NCBI GenBank assembly: GCA_015680685.1
Contig: MNCI01006164.1
Span: 241,045 to 305,044 of the forward strand
Length of the DNA: 64,000 bases
Reading direction: 5' to 3'
Source of the DNA: Gnetum montanum
Taxonomy: Eukaryota > Streptophyta > Gnetopsida > Gnetales > Gnetaceae
Made by a program: the position numbers and the translations under genes. The first letter of the stretch is position 1. Each line of letters starts with the position of its first letter. This document shows, in pieces, positions 43,695 through 56,586 of the stretch. The notes beneath the pieces were generated by a model, which did not search any database, was not told the origin of the DNA, and saw only the letters and a list, made by a program, of their open reading frames with translations.

Positions 43695-43712
43695 GCTTAC
43701 CTTGCTTTTGCA

Positions 43713-44834
43713 TCAGACAAAGTACAGCTTCAAGTATAAATGGTTCACAGGGTTTTCAAGCTCTCTACCATCCATGTCTACCAACTTGAAGGCTCCATTC
43801 TCGTAGGCTTTCATGACTACGAATGGACCCTCCCAATTTACCAAAAACTTGTCTATGTCTTCACATACAGCTTTGAGAACTAGGTCCCCCTTTTTAATCG
43901 GCCGTTGACGTAGGTCTGCATGATGCTTTTGCAGCTTCTTGTCCTGATACCATTTGATACGCCTCAATGTTTGTGCATGCCCTTCCTCTATAGAGTTGAG
44001 ATTGATGATCCTTGACTCATTATTCTGTGTCTCGTTTACAATGCTTGAAAGGATCATCCATAGTGATGGTACCTGAAATTCAAGAGGTATCACTACTTTA
44101 GATCCATAAACTAGGCTATAGGGGGTCTTACCTATAGTTGTCCTACACATTGTACAGTAGGCCCAGAGCACATAGAGGATTTGCTCATGCCATCGCCTCT
44201 TGCTATTGCTGAGCATTTGTTTAAGAAAGTTGATGATGGCCTTGTTTGTTGCTTCTGCCTGACCGTTAGCTTGTAGGTAATATGGCAACGAGAAAGATTG
44301 CTTAATGCCAAGGTTGCTGCAAAAGGTTTTGGTTTCCACACTACTAAACTATGGTCCATTGTCTATCACAATAGTCATGGGAAGACCAAACCTTGTTACG
44401 ACGTTGTCCAGGATGAAGTGGCAAACCTACTAAGATGTAGTTTTCCTAAGGGAAATAGCTTCTACCCACTTTGTAAAGTACTCAGTGGCAGTAGTGATGA
44501 AGATGTGCCTTGCGGAAGACTTAGGTGTTATGGGTCCTATGATATCTAGTCCCCATCGCTGAAATGGCCACATGATCTACGTAGGGTGCAACTCAATAGG
44601 TGACAGATGTATAAGATTTGCATGGCATTGGCATGTGTCACACATCTTGACTTTAGCAAGACAATCGCATTCCATGCAAGGCCAGTAATACCCTAGGAAT
44701 CTAATCTTAGCTGCCATGGCCCTAGGAGCTATGTGTCCTCCACATAGCCCTTCATGGACTTTGCTAATGATCTTTTGTGCCTCCTCCCCACCAATGCAAG
44801 TTAACAGTATTCCATCAAAAGAGCATTTACACAA
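43713..44834 (-). pseudogene. Element B integrase (broken)
   Basis: 44,834-44,577 is the zinc-binding N-terminal domain (VHEGLCGGH; CDTCQCH). The catalytic core follows (TEYFTKW; VIDNGP region near 44,365). 44,339-43,713 holds the third catalytic residue in NGQAEATNK, and the C-terminal region (GDLVLK; NWEGPFVVMKAYENGAFKL). All DDE positions appear present, but stops interrupt the core. Role: integration of element cDNA. Confidence 0.87.
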
Positions 44835-44867
44835 GGTGTTATCTCCTACGAGGACATACTTTCATGC

Positions 44868-45560
44868 TCACTTTCGGATTGCATCCCTTTGGATGGGTGT
44901 TAAGTCGTGTGGGGGTTCACCATGCTGTAGGTAGGCCTTCACGTTAGCATACCACTCTTGGGTGTTGGTAGCGCTTATGGAGGCCACGTGTACTACTTGG
45001 ACGATAGGGTTTGTGCACTTTATTATCAAAGTAGGTGAAGTTACGAACAGGTGTGGTGGAATATTTAATGCTAGTGTAGCTAAGGCATCGGCTACAGTGT
45101 TCCCATTACATGGCACATGATGGATGTCTGTTGTGATGAACTGTTGCAATAAGTTTTTGGCCAAATCATAGTAAGGCTGTAAATGCCTTAGTGATTTAAT
45201 TGACAACAAGTTGAGAGTTGCCTCGAACTACCAAATGTTGAATTTTAAATTGCTGGGCTGCTAAGAGGCCTCTAAGGAGTCCTTCTTACTCAGCTACATT
45301 GTTCGTACAAAGGAATGTAAAGCGGTAAGCAAAGGGTTGCATGTCCCCCAAGGGGAATGTAATGATGACGACAACACTACCACCTCGCATGGTTAAGGTG
45401 CCGTTGAAGTGCAAAGTGGCCAGGAAATGTAATGGTACAAGTTTGAGGTTGCTAACATGTTCATCAAGGAATTTGGGTTCTATGATTGCTTATCCTTTCA
45501 TTGATGATTGGGCTACATAGGATAAATCGAATTCTGTTGTTATTGTTTTCCATTAGACTA
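44868..45560 (-). pseudogene. Element B second RNase H domain (aRNH-type)
   Basis: Read on the minus strand from ~45,430: TNNVAE with a following stop, GLLRGLLAAQQF, RGNSQLVVN and HVPCNGNTVADALATLA, in the order of an archaeal/plant-type RNase H. It follows the usual RT-linked RNase H, and a dual RNase H is a known Tat/Ogre feature. The same start is seen in A at 1-130. Confidence 0.8.
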
Positions 45561-47106
45561 TCCTGCTACTTTCATACAAGTTGTTCATGATAGCCTGAAA
45601 TATGTTTCTTTTGCATATGATGTTCAATTGGCTGCGGAATAGGTAGTGTCTCCACTTTTTTAGTGCGAACAATAAAGCGAGGCAATTCCTTTCCACTTCG
45701 TTGGATTTGGCTTCATATGCTATCAATGCGTGGCTCAAGTAATAGACTAGGATCTCAAAGTTGTCTTCTCTTTTTTGGCATAACAGCGCTACAATATATG
45801 TATATGAGGTTGCGAGGTAGATATAGAAAGGCTTATCCCTTTGTCGTGGGTACACAGTCGGGAGGTATAAAAGCTCTTTCTTCAGGTCATCAAAGGCTTA
45901 CTGGTACTGTGTTTTCCATTCGAAGTAAATCCCCTTCTTTAGTATGTGTTGCATGGGGTGTAACTTGTCAGTCAACCTTACTATAAACCTTCTGATGAAC
46001 TGTATTCTACCTTGCAACCCATGCAATTCTTTAAGGTTAGTAGGAGGTGCTAGGTTAACAATGGCCTTAACTTTGTCAGGGTCCAGTCGTATTCCAGCCT
46101 CTGATACTACAAACCTTAGCATGTAGCCAATTCTAACATCGAAAACACATTTTCTTGGGTTAAGATGCAAATCATGCCTATGACAATGTTTGAGGACTAC
46201 CTCCAGATCGATGGGATGATCGATAGCCGTCTTAGACTTGACTACTATGTCATCCACCTAATCGTTGAGGTTCTCTAGGAGGTAGTCGCTAAATATGTAG
46301 GTCATGGCTCGTTGATAGGTTGCTCCGACATTCTTTAAACCAAAGGGCATCATACTATAACAAAAAGTTCCCCAAGGGGTCATGAACGTAGTTGTCAACT
46401 AATGCTCTAGGTTTATGCAAATTTGATTGTAACTGGAGAACCCATCCATAAAGGATAATAACGCGTGACTAGCTGTGGTGTTTATCAATTGATTGATACT
46501 TGGCAATGGGAAGTCATCTTTAATTGTTGCCTTGTTTAGATCCCGAAAGTCTATACAGATTCGTATACCTCCCATTTTCTTAGAGACTACAACGATGTTT
46601 GATACCCATTTCGAGTAATCGACCACGCGAATAAAACCTGCTTGGTATAGCTTAGTAATCTCATCACGCATGGCTAGTGCGATTTTTGGTTTAATTTTCC
46701 AAGTCTTTTTTTTGACCGGTTTGAGACATGGGTCCAATACAATGTTATGTTGTATTAACCACAGGTCCAAGCCCAGCATGTCATTGTAAGACTATGCAAA
46801 CACTTTGACATTGTCTTGAAGGACTATGGATACATCTTTTTGCATTCTTTGATCTAGGAGGGAACTTAGTTTTAGCATTTTTATTTCCCCCGTGGATGTC
46901 ATTATCGATGCTTCGATAAAAGGGTCCTCAGTCACATCCCCAGCCTCTAATTCTAAGGCTTGGACCAAGTGTTCGGGCCAGTCTAGGGACGTTTCTAGAT
47001 ATGCTATAGTGTTATCGGTTGATGAATCCCAGTCTATCAACTCTAAGTTCAGGTATCTTGCAAGCTTGCCATGAGGGCCTGTTAAAGTTAGAAGTGTGTA
47101 GATCAC
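45553..47106 (-). pseudogene. Element B reverse transcriptase and first RNase H (broken)
   Basis: 47,106-46,792 is the pre-RT linker. 46,779-46,399 is RT fingers and palm (CIDFRDLNKATIKDDFPLP; LLSFMDGFSSYNQI). The Tyr of the YVDD active site is a TAG at 46,260. 46,257-45,898 is the connection (LNPRKCVF; GLQGRIQFIRRFI). 45,855-45,553 is RNase H (YYLSHAL; ERNCLALL; KKWRHYLF). Same domain order as element A. Confidence 0.88.
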
Positions 47107-47229
47107 GCTGCATGGCCATCTTATTCAACCTACCAAAATAAGAAGAAGCCTAGTCAAGTGATACCTAGTTGAAGCTATGGCGCATAATAGTAAATATTTG
47201 CAACTGACATTCGGCCAAATTCGCAGATT

Positions 47230-47530
47230 GCCAGTTTAAGGTCTTGGCGGAGCGTGAGCAGATCCGAACATGCAACTGACACTAAGTCTGCCATTTTAAG
47301 GTCATGGTGGACCGTTAACAGGTCGTAAAGGTAAAGTTACTAGTTTAAGGTCTTTGCGAACCATGGTGCATAGGTTTTTTGAATGAAGTTGCTAGTTTAG
47401 GGTCTTTGCGGACCATTAACAAGGTCTTTTTTAGATGCAATTACTAGTTTAAGGTCTTTGCGGACCATGGTGTATTTTTAGATAAAGTTGCTAGTTTAAG
47501 GTCTTTGCAAATCGTGGTGTGCAGGCTTGG
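47230..47530. repeat. Hairpin-unit array B2
   Basis: Six units with CTAGTTTAAGGTC-type leads. Arms are GGTC/GACC with loops ATGGTG or TTTGCG in three units, and the other three have one or two arm changes (GAGC, AACC, AATC). It lies between the RT linker and the promoter of the antisense gene. Confidence 0.85.
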
Positions 47531-47700
47531 TACAGGTAGGTTTCTGATTTAAGGTGAGAAAAAATTTTCAGTTGGGTCCACCTATTCGCGAACAGGAATG
47601 CTACACTATCGTAAATTTACAACACACCAGTACTACACTACATGAGGCATCCCACATTACTCAAGGTGTGAAAATGGCAAGTTCCTTTTCACCATGTTGG

Positions 47701-47710
47701 CTATAAATAG
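47701..47710 (+). promoter_or_regulatory. TATA box of the element B antisense gene
   Basis: CTATAAATAG, a near-consensus plant TATA box, on the strand opposite to the retrotransposon. Coding-like sequence begins ~120-140 bp downstream and the first splice donor is at 47,961. GGGGTTTACCCC, a short dyad, follows at once. Confidence 0.6.
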
Positions 47711-47734
47711 GGGTTTACCCCTGGTAAACTTATC

Positions 47735-50700
47735 TTTTTCGTTGTCAGAGCACAGAGCCCACATCCAGAGCGTAGTGTAATCGTGCCGAGAGAAAGTGAA
47801 TCAACGTAGCATAGTAGTCGACAGCATCTACGAGTGAAGTGTTGGCACCTAAAGGCAAACGTAAGCACCGAGGGCTCGCTAAAGTGGATGAAGTCAAGGA
47901 CACTTTGGGGCACCTAACCTAGGCACGCATTGAAATGCACAAGAAGGTTCCGTATGCCTGGTAAGTTGTTGCGCTACCTTTTTTTAGACTTCTGCAATTG
48001 TTATTGTTGAAATCTGCATCTTTTGCCATCATTTTGGTCACCTTTTTGGCCACTACGCTACTGTCATTGCTGGTTGGCCACAGTGGCTATACGGATGTTA
48101 CGCTACAACTGCATGTGGTATCACCTTGACCATCATTGTTGCAACTACCTTGTCATGGGGAATTGGGTGAGTTTTGACAACTTAGCACATGGCTAGCGTA
48201 GCGCGTCGTCCCCAGGAGGGTTTGGCCATCTGTGTAATTTGACAGATGAGATGCGTGTTTATCGTAGTACAGCACAAATTATTTTGTACAACCAAATTAT
48301 GGTTGGGATGGCTGTAACACAGTGAGCTCTTACTTGTTTGCACTTTATAGTATTTTTATTGCAGTATGCCTATATGTTAGAATGTTTTTAGATTCGTCGC
48401 TTTGCTACGTTGTTGAACTTGCAATATTGCTATGTTGCTTAACTTGTTTTTTGTTGAGTTTGCCATATTGCTATGCTTTTCATGGTAATGCGTTAATTAT
48501 GTCATTGTATGGCTGCATGTTCCTGTATGTTTGCACATTACATGTCATCTGAGTGTTGTTGCGCTATGTGAAGTTTGATGACCATGCTACACTATGAGGC
48601 TTGCTTTGTTGTTGTTTTTTTGTATTGTTTTTTATATTTTGTGACTATGAAATCACGCTACGCTACATGTAATGAAAATGTAATGCTACACTATATGTAA
48701 TCATAGGGTTATGCTACGCTACATGTAAACTTTTCTCATTCATTGTGCTAACGTTTGGTTCTTTGTTATGCAGGGTCATGTTGAAATCCATTTTGATTGT
48801 CCTAAAGATTGTAGGAGTTATGTGCTACCTTAGCGAACCAGTGGCCAATGTCCCTTCCCCCCCACGCAAGTGTGGAGCGACAAACAGTCTAGTTCTGAAA
48901 GGGCACCTAGGACTTTCTATAGTTCCTCCTCCAACATTTTAGTGTGATTTTTTGGTCACACTTGTCTATGGAGACAGCAGCCATAGTCACAGAAATCCTA
49001 TTGCCTAGGGCAAATTAGGGTATTTTAAAATTTTTGACTGATGGGTCAATCGGGGGCGAGCAAGCAGAAGGTTCCAACCAGCATCCAAAAAGCCTAAGAC
49101 ACTTAAGTTGGATTTGAGAAATGCCTAAGTATAAGTGCAATCACTTATACAACACGTTGTTTGTTGCCAGCCACATGGGCACCTGCTTTCAGAACCCACT
49201 TGGAATCATTTACTACACTAGCAGGTGAGTTCTATACGAAGGTATTTTGTTGTGTAATACATGCTATGCTAGACACAGGTATTAACAGTGTATTTATGCT
49301 TTTTTGTGTGTTACTAGGTTTTTTATTGACAAAAATGATCTCCACGGTGACACAGATGCCTTAGCGTTGGCATAAAAGGCCCTGCGGGAGTTTTCTTCCA
49401 CCGGGAATGTGCACGCCGATGTGATAGGCCAATTTGGGGGTGAGTTCAGAACCTATTGAACCTAGTATTCCCAATTTTATGGGAAGTGTAAAGAATCTGG
49501 TTGGTTGGATAGGGAATGGGCTTCCCTTAGGTTGCACACTGTCAAAGATGTGTTGGTGGATCTTCCACCTTTTCTTGTGTCATTCAAACCTGGTAGACTA
49601 AAGTTTGAATTCACTATTAAATGTTTGAATGATGTTTACCTTTTGCTAACCTTCTTTTTTCTGCAAATAGTTTTAGCAGCAAAGAAATCCCAGGAGGTGA
49701 CTGTGACTGCCTCCGAGCACAATGAATCCAACCTCTTCTTTAAGTACGGGGAGTGGAGGAGACCCAGTGCTAGCTCTTCAATGGGGCCCCAACCATGCTG
49801 GTCCATAACCTTCAGGAGGCTAGGCTTATGGATGTGTTCTTGGCTGTTAACTTGAGCATCCCACCTACCAAGATGCTTTCCCTAGACAACTCCTTCTCCG
49901 AAAGGTAGACCGCTTTTGCACACATATTCATGGTGTGCGTGTAGTATTTGATGTTAATGATCAATTTCTCACAGATCTTTTCGATGTTCCTTTTGATGGT
50001 CTCCCCATGGGAGAAAAATCTAAAAAATATGCACACAATCAGGAGGACATCGAGGAGTGGCTAGGGGCTACAAAGGATCAAAAGGGGATCTATATGGAGA
50101 AAGCTACGCTATGGGTGGTCAAAACAGTTTACCCTATCTTTTGTGCTTGTGCCTTCCCCAAGTTTTTATCCCAAGGAAAAATCATTAGGATTGAGCAAAC
50201 TCAGATAATGAGGAACATCATGGAGGAGGAGACCCATTACAGATGGGCCAGGCATCTTTGCAAAGGCATGCAGGGTGAAATGATCAAGCTTCGCAGGAAG
50301 CTTGAGTCCCATTTCAACGTGCACCATGCCTTTTTCATAGCCTGCTTACAGTTGCAGGTGGTCCATGAGAATGGGGTCTAGTTACTACAAGATCATAACC
50401 AGATTTCCAAACTATGGATTTGCCAAGTCTTTTGTACCACCCGATCTCAGGATCCCCCGGAAGCTATCAGGGAATCGTTCTTGATGATGACGAGGGATTG
50501 GGTGGCACACAACTTTTGAGCCAAGGATAACATGGGAGAGGCATCCCCCATCACCACTGGTAGTGTGAAAAAGGAGGAAAAACTCATTATAGAGATGGTG
50601 ACAATGAAACTGTAGCACAAGAGCTCTCTTCCAGTTGAGGAACCTCCTCGCACAGATGAAGGAAGAGGGAAGAAGCTACAATTCAAACTTCATAGAGTGC

Positions 50701-51232
50701 AACCTTCGATTGGTGAATTTTTTTTTTATTTTTCAATTTTTGGTTTTTGGTTTGTTTTTACATTTGCTAAGCTATGTTATGCTAGGTAGCATAGTACAAC
50801 GTAGTAACTATTCCAAGTTGGTGTTATATGCTTACTGCGATTACGCTTTGTCAGCTGAGGAAGAAGAGGAAGAGGGAGAAGAAGAGGTAACAGCCCTTAC
50901 TACGAGGGTGACTGGCGGAAACACAAATGCTCCGACTACTAAGGAGGGGGCCCTGGCTGATGAAAAAGGGACCCCAGCTATAGAAGAAAGGGCCTCAGCT
51001 AACGAAGAGGAGGTCCTTGCCAACAAAGAAAAGGGCCCAGCCAATGACGAAGAGGCCCTTGGCAACTAGGATGAGGCCCTTGGTGACAATCCTTTTGCAG
51101 AGAGTAGCTTAGTGCTGGAGGGACACACAAACATCGAGGATGCTACTATGCTATTGGATTAGCTAGAAGGAGAGGGGCTCCATTTGGATGTTGGTGAGTT
51201 TGACCACATATTTGACAATGTGTCAATGGGCG

Positions 51233-51274
<42 letters not shown>

Positions 51275-52594
51275 NCCCCCTCGCTATCACCCCTGAGGAT
51301 TTGCTAGGTAGGAGCTTGACACTTTCATTTATGCTATTCATCAGTCCTATTATGATTCTCTCCACTTTAGCTAATATGTCTTACCATGCAATTGACACCA
51401 CCGTTGACACCTCCAACCTATCCTTGATCTGCCTGCGACCATGGACCGAAACCCTTGACAAATTTACTTTCATGGAAGGGGTGGTCAATGACATGATCAA
51501 CCTTGTAAGGTAGGTCAACTCCAAAGTGGGTAGTTTAAATTGCTACGCTAGACTCTACATTGTTATTGGATTCACTACACCTCTCTATGACTAATGCATT
51601 TTTTTTACATGTGGTTGGCAACTTCTCGTCTCAAGTGGGACCCCAAACGAGTGGTCAAGGTTGACGTCGTGCCTAAATTTCCATCGGAGGTGACCGAGAT
51701 ACCTCATTACGTATACAACAAGGCAAGCCAATGTGCTTTGTACTTGGCACGTTCCCTATGGGAATGCAGGCACCTAAACGAAGACGTCTAGAAATAGGTC
51801 CAGAGACTTGAGAAGGAGAAGGCCAACCTGACCACTGAGGTGGGGGATCTCCATTCCAAGAATGAATTCTTTTTATCCCGAGATACCAACAATGGCAGTT
51901 GGCTTACGACTATCATTGACTACACGAGGTACTGGATGGCTGTGCAATGCAACAATGAGGCCACCTATGAAATCATAGAGCAGCGCATGCAAATGGACCT
52001 ATTAGCCCAGAAGAACCAAGACTGGAAAGATTACAGTGCCAAGCTTTACGACTGGTGGTAGGCATAAAAAAATCATAAGCATATGTATAAGCTAGAACAT
52101 GCCAACTACCGTAACCAATATAGGGATGCCTTAGTCAAGTTACATACCTACGAGGTATTTGACGACATTATTGCTGCTTCTAGGGCACATGATAAGTTCA
52201 TGCAATAGGTGATAGTGAGCGAATCTCCCGAAAGGGAAATGACCTTCCCCACGGGTGAAACTGCCACTGCCACCTTTTCTCTAGGACCCCCAAGATGGAC
52301 ATCCATAGAGAAGAAGAAAGTTGCTACAAGCACTACTCTGGGTGATAGAAATTGAGCTGATATCATGGAAGAGGAGGTCTTGCATCGCCTGGCAGTAGGC
52401 CTAGACTGGATTCCCCCCGAAACAGATGTGGGATCATCTCAGGTGAATTGCTTTTTAGTGTAGCAATAATTTATTTTGTTTGAGTCTTTATTGTAGCTTT
52501 AGCTGATTAGTTCATTTTCTCCATGTTGTAGAATCTAGGTGGAAACACAGGGCCTAACAAAGCACAAAACAATGGAGGGGGCGAAGGGTCATAG
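47735..52594 (+). pseudogene. Intron-containing antisense gene inside element B
   Basis: Exons (plus strand): ~47,735-47,960; 48,774-49,224; 49,318-~50,712; 50,855-51,504; 51,636-52,442; 52,532-52,594, with GT-AG introns between. Phases agree at 49,224/49,318, 50,712/50,855, 51,504/51,636 and 52,442/52,532. Protein features: basic N-terminus (APKGKRKHRG); a middle domain (VVFDVNDQFLTDLFDVPFDG, then IEEWLGATKDQKG); an acidic Glu-rich repeat at 50,855-51,060; polyproline from the poly-C run; and a C-terminal coiled coil (RLEKEKANLTTEVGDLHSKN) ending Gly/Asn-rich. About a dozen in-frame stops and one frameshift (~49,760) make it a pseudogene here. The layout recalls the proteins called putative gypsy-type transposon in plants, but I cannot confirm homology. 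Confidence 0.65.
51235..51280. repeat. Poly-C run with an N
   Basis: About 45 cytosines with one N at 51,275, inside an exon of the antisense gene where it encodes polyproline. The length is unreliable. A similar poly-C with an N is at 24,522-24,535. Confidence 0.75.
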
Positions 52595-52599
52595 CGTAG

Positions 52600-53165
52600 T
52601 GGCTGACCATTTTATTTGAGTCCAAAGAAATTTACAAACATTATTAATTTGTAAAAGAAAAAATGAAATACGAAGAGATTGATTTTTCCTATGTGTTATG
52701 TGATACATCTAATTTATTTTATCCTATTTTATTTTTATTAATTGAATTCATTATGAACATCTCATTTTAGTTTTAGGCCATTTAGGCCATCGCTAGTTGT
52801 AGGCCATTTCGAGCTATTGCTATGATGGTAAAGGAAAATTTTGCTAGTTTTAGGCCTTAGCAGGCTATGGCATAATGCAAACGAAGAACATGTGAACAGT
52901 TTAAAGAATAAGTTAGACACCTGATAGAAATGATTAAATGTGAAGCAAACAAGGGGGTAGATGTATAATGGACATTAATTAGGTAAGGAACAAAGGAGTT
53001 GTTACGCTACACAAGTAACGATTATCCTTGCAACTACTTTCTAACCCATTGTGGGTTTTGTGAGACATAAGGCCAAGAGGCTTTATTGCGGTATTCTTCT
53101 ACATCGTCGTTTGCCACTTAAAAAGGCAACTTGACCCACTTAGTTTCATTTTCTGAGCCTGCATG
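52600..53165. repeat. Spacer with hairpin-unit array B3 (52,775-52,875)
   Basis: Three diverged units with TAGTTTTAGGCC- or TTGTAGGCC-type leads: GGCC-ATTTA-GGCC (loop of five), a GGCC/AGCT unit and a GGCC-TTAGCA-GGCT unit (G-T pair). The array sits between the antisense gene stop and the end of protease. The rest of the stretch holds no gene. Confidence 0.65.
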
Positions 53166-53880
53166 TTAGGCCAGCTCTTTTGTCAAACAGTTAGTATCGG
53201 CAGAAATAGGTGCCTCGTTATCGAAGATTATGACCTTTGAACCTTGCTCCATATTGACGTTATTTATCGCTTGGGTTGCCGCATCATCATCATGGATCAC
53301 CACCTCCTTGCACGTGTAGGATAAATGGATTTCTTGATGTATGGATGAAGAGACAGCCCTAAGTTGGGCTAACCACGACCTCCTCAAGATCAGGTTAAAC
53401 CCGAGCATCTCTTCTATCACGATGAACATCGCACTCATGGGGAACTGGTCCCCTACCACAAAGTTAATGTGGACAGTGCCTTTCACCACTACCCGTGCCC
53501 CATTGAATGACTTCAAACATGACATTGTTGTGGGTTCGATTTGGCCCACCAAACCTAGTTTATCAACTATGGGGAATGGGATGACATTTGTAGTAGCCCC
53601 GTCATCAACATGTACTCTTTGAATCTTATGTTGTCCAACCCAAATTGTGATGAATAGGGGTGCTATCTTCACCTGACCCTTTTCAGGGTCTTCCCTAATG
53701 GACTCATCACAGAATGTCAATTAGGATGGCTACGGTTCTTTGGGTGTAGAAGGAAGCATAACCGCATCAATTGCCTTCTCCTCTGCTAGCATGTTCTTGT
53801 CAACTGGTATGGACGTTAACATGCAAACCAAAGCCTCACGGTGTGCGGTGGAAGTCATTATCAGGTTGTATAAGCTCAAC
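53166..53880 (-). pseudogene. Element B aspartic protease (broken upstream)
   Basis: Frame 53,720-53,166 shows HVDDGATTNVIPFPIVDKLG, whose Asp-Asp-Gly-Ala is taken as the active site, and NLILRRSWLAQL, where the usual LGRPWL is altered. The lead-in (HREALVCMLTSIPV) to ~53,880 contains stops. Its C-terminal end is next to hairpin array B3. It matches element A 7,290-8,190. Confidence 0.8.
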
Positions 53881-54351
53881 GTTGTGTTCTTCTATTTCAG
53901 AGCCTGTTTGACCTGAGTAAGAGCATTTAGGAGGTCTTACCCTCCTTTCGGTTGTTTATTGCTCCTCTCTTCTTCCATTCATCCTAGAAGATAAATTTCC
54001 CGAGGAGGAGTAGTTTCAGGTTTGGGGCCAAACCATTTTGGGTAGGGCGGAAATGACCACGTGCATGTAGTGGTGTTAACTTTTGGTGATGAGGCAGGCG
54101 TAAATGTGAAAGATGAAGGGGTAGGCTTGGAAGGACCTAGGGTAGTACATTCCTTGGTAGTTTCATCTGAGGGATGCTCTTCCTATTTCCTTGAATAGGA
54201 AGGATGTGATGTCGTCCTATGTTGGCTTTGTAGAATGGGAGCAGTTGAGTGTTTTGGCCCCCTAATGACGAATGGAGTTTGTGGCGTTAGTGTGGGTAGT
54301 GGTGTAGTTTTGATTATAGAAGGTGTAGGGGCAGATGTCTGAGGAGGGACC

Positions 54352-56230
54352 TTAAGGACAAATGGTTGATGTGGTGTCCTTTTTTTTCATTATTGGTGTT
54401 GCTATGCTACGTTGAGGTATACGAACCACAAATGGCTGCTGTTGCAGTTCCAAATTACCATCTATGCCAATCGTGTTAATGATGTACCCCACGTCAGTAG
54501 TGTTGAGGAGGTCCTTGTAAACATGCATGGATTGATTCTTAGGGCAGACAAGGCTACTTTCATCTAGCACCAACTTCCCTTGATCAATCATCCGTTGAAT
54601 GTCATCCTTCAAGGCTAGACAGTAATCCATATTGTAACCACAAAGTTGGTGGTAGTCACAGAACCGCTCCAGCCTAAAGTTCTTAGGAACTGGAGGCTCA
54701 TTGGGCATAGCCAAGGAGGGGCTCCTAAGGAGTTTGCAATACCACTTATGTTGTTTGGTCACCTCCTCTGACATATGCTTATGTTGAATGTACCCTGCCC
54801 CTAGCAATTGCTTCAGAAGTTTTGAAGGTTTGATAGGTAGCAGGGTGTACTTAGAGCGATATTTACACTCAAAGTTGGGTTTAGGTAGGATGGGTGCCTC
54901 GAGTGTTGATGTGGAGGGTTGGGTAGCATTGTTTGGGCTAGGCACAGGGTTAGTTGGTGTTGTGGTTGCTTTCTTGTTATTGTTGTTGTTGGGCTTGGCC
55001 TCATTTGCCACGGCGGCCACTGTGGTTGTTGCAGCCTTGCCCTTCTCTGTGTCCTTTTTAGTATGTGCATTTTTATATGCAACATAGGCTGAATCCCTAC
55101 TAGCTTCAGCTGCATCTTGAATGCTTTTTGTCTATGCAAAAGCTTGACTAAGAGAATGCGGGGCTACGTAATACAACTTGGATTTGATGAAATCATTCAC
55201 CGCCCCTTTGAAGATGGCCAACAAGTGGGCCTTCGCGATAGACTCGTAGATCTCATTCAAGGTGGTGCTCCATCACTGTATAAACCTCTGTACCGACTCT
55301 AGTGGATCTTTCTTAACTCCCATTAACTGATCCATCATGGCTTTGGGCTTCAAGTTATACTTGAAGCAAGTCACGAACTGGGTTAGCAACTCCTCCAGTT
55401 TTGAGATGGAGGTGCGCGGGAGTGCGCGATACTAGTCTAAAGCTTTGCCTATCAGAGACATAGTAGAGACATGAATGATGGTGTGCAGCCATTATTGCAA
55501 TAACAAATATTCAGATCTAAATGTGACCAGATGTGCATTTGGGTCGCCCTCCCTATTGTATTTCATAAATTGGGGGAGTGGCATCCTAGGGGGTAATGTA
55601 AGCATGGAAACCATTGGGATGATGGGATCATCATGGTAGAAATCCATGATCTATACAATATCAGAACTACTAGCCTTGAGGTGTCTAACCTCTTTAGTAA
55701 GGATCTGGATAATTTGAAACGCTTAATGCAGACCCGAAGACAACACAGACAGTTGTGGGATTGTAGGGGCAACCATAATTTGTGGTGTAGCGAGGGTAGT
55801 AGCTTGGCTCACAAAGGGGGCTATTGGGGCTGCCCTTGTGAAGGGTGTCATTTGTGATGTCCACCACCCTGTGGGTAGTGCTAGCAACCACTAGTGGCGC
55901 TACGGGGTTAGCCATTTGTGCGATCAATGGAACAAGATATATTCCTGCGCTTGGTTGCGACATCTGAGGAACTTGGTATGCCTAGTGGTAAGGGTACTAT
56001 GATGTTTGGTGGGGCTGCAAAGCAGGGAGCAAAGTGGCTAGGGTCCACCACCTGGTAGGGGTTAGACCTACTACTAATAATGAAATAGATGCAAACAATG
56101 AGATAGGAGTAGAGGCTCCGGGCAACTGTGAAGTAGACGCAGTGTGTATGTAGGGTAACGTGGGTGTAACTGATGCCTGATATGAGGACGGGACGGAATG
56201 GCGTGGCGGCCTTGAGGTGTCTAACCAAGG
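54352..56230 (-). pseudogene. Element B gag (broken)
   Basis: 55,020-54,352 holds an Asn/Thr/Pro-rich linker, KYTLLPIKPSKLLKQLL, the Cys/His module FCDYHQLCGYNMDYC and the PFVVRIP motif. ~55,620-55,080 is the gag core (GDPNAHLVTF; LEELLTQFVTCFKYNL), readable across stops. 56,228-55,694 is a Pro/Ser-rich N-terminal part. Structural particle protein. It matches element A 8,965-11,322. Confidence 0.78.
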
Positions 56231-56562
56231 GATTGGCGTGGTGCCATCACCGGGCTAGGTGGTCGCTCAACACCCATGATGCTTTGGGCAGGAAAAGGAG
56301 CCTCAAGTTTCGAGGTAGAAATAGTGGTTTTTGTTCGAATCATATAGTGTGGTAAAAAGAGGAGATTGCAAACTAGAAACACGGAAATCAATGGGAAACA
56401 AAAGGCTTTTCGTCCTACCGGATTCTAAAGGAACTGTCATTGTGATCAATTTGCACCACGCAATGCGTAAACAACCACGAAAGGGTGTCACATTTACACT
56501 AGTGTGTGACAAGGTATAGAGAGCATGCAGGACTACTCGTAAGACACGGAAAAGGCACCAAA

Positions 56563-56581
56563 CGCCCTTCTTCTAGCACCA
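56563..56581 (-). other. Element B primer-binding site
   Basis: The minus strand reads TGGTGCTAGAAGAAGGGCG, five bases inside the 5' LTR. Same type as in A and E. Confidence 0.78.
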
Positions 56582-56586
56582 AAAAC

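Noticed and set aside
49634-49670. Intron with acceptor CTGCAAATAG in the antisense gene
   Set aside because: It would be only 37 bp, below the usual plant minimum, and the frame reads through.
51159-51365. Minus-strand poly-glycine ORF
   Set aside because: Shadow of the poly-C run. The plus strand is the supported coding strand there.
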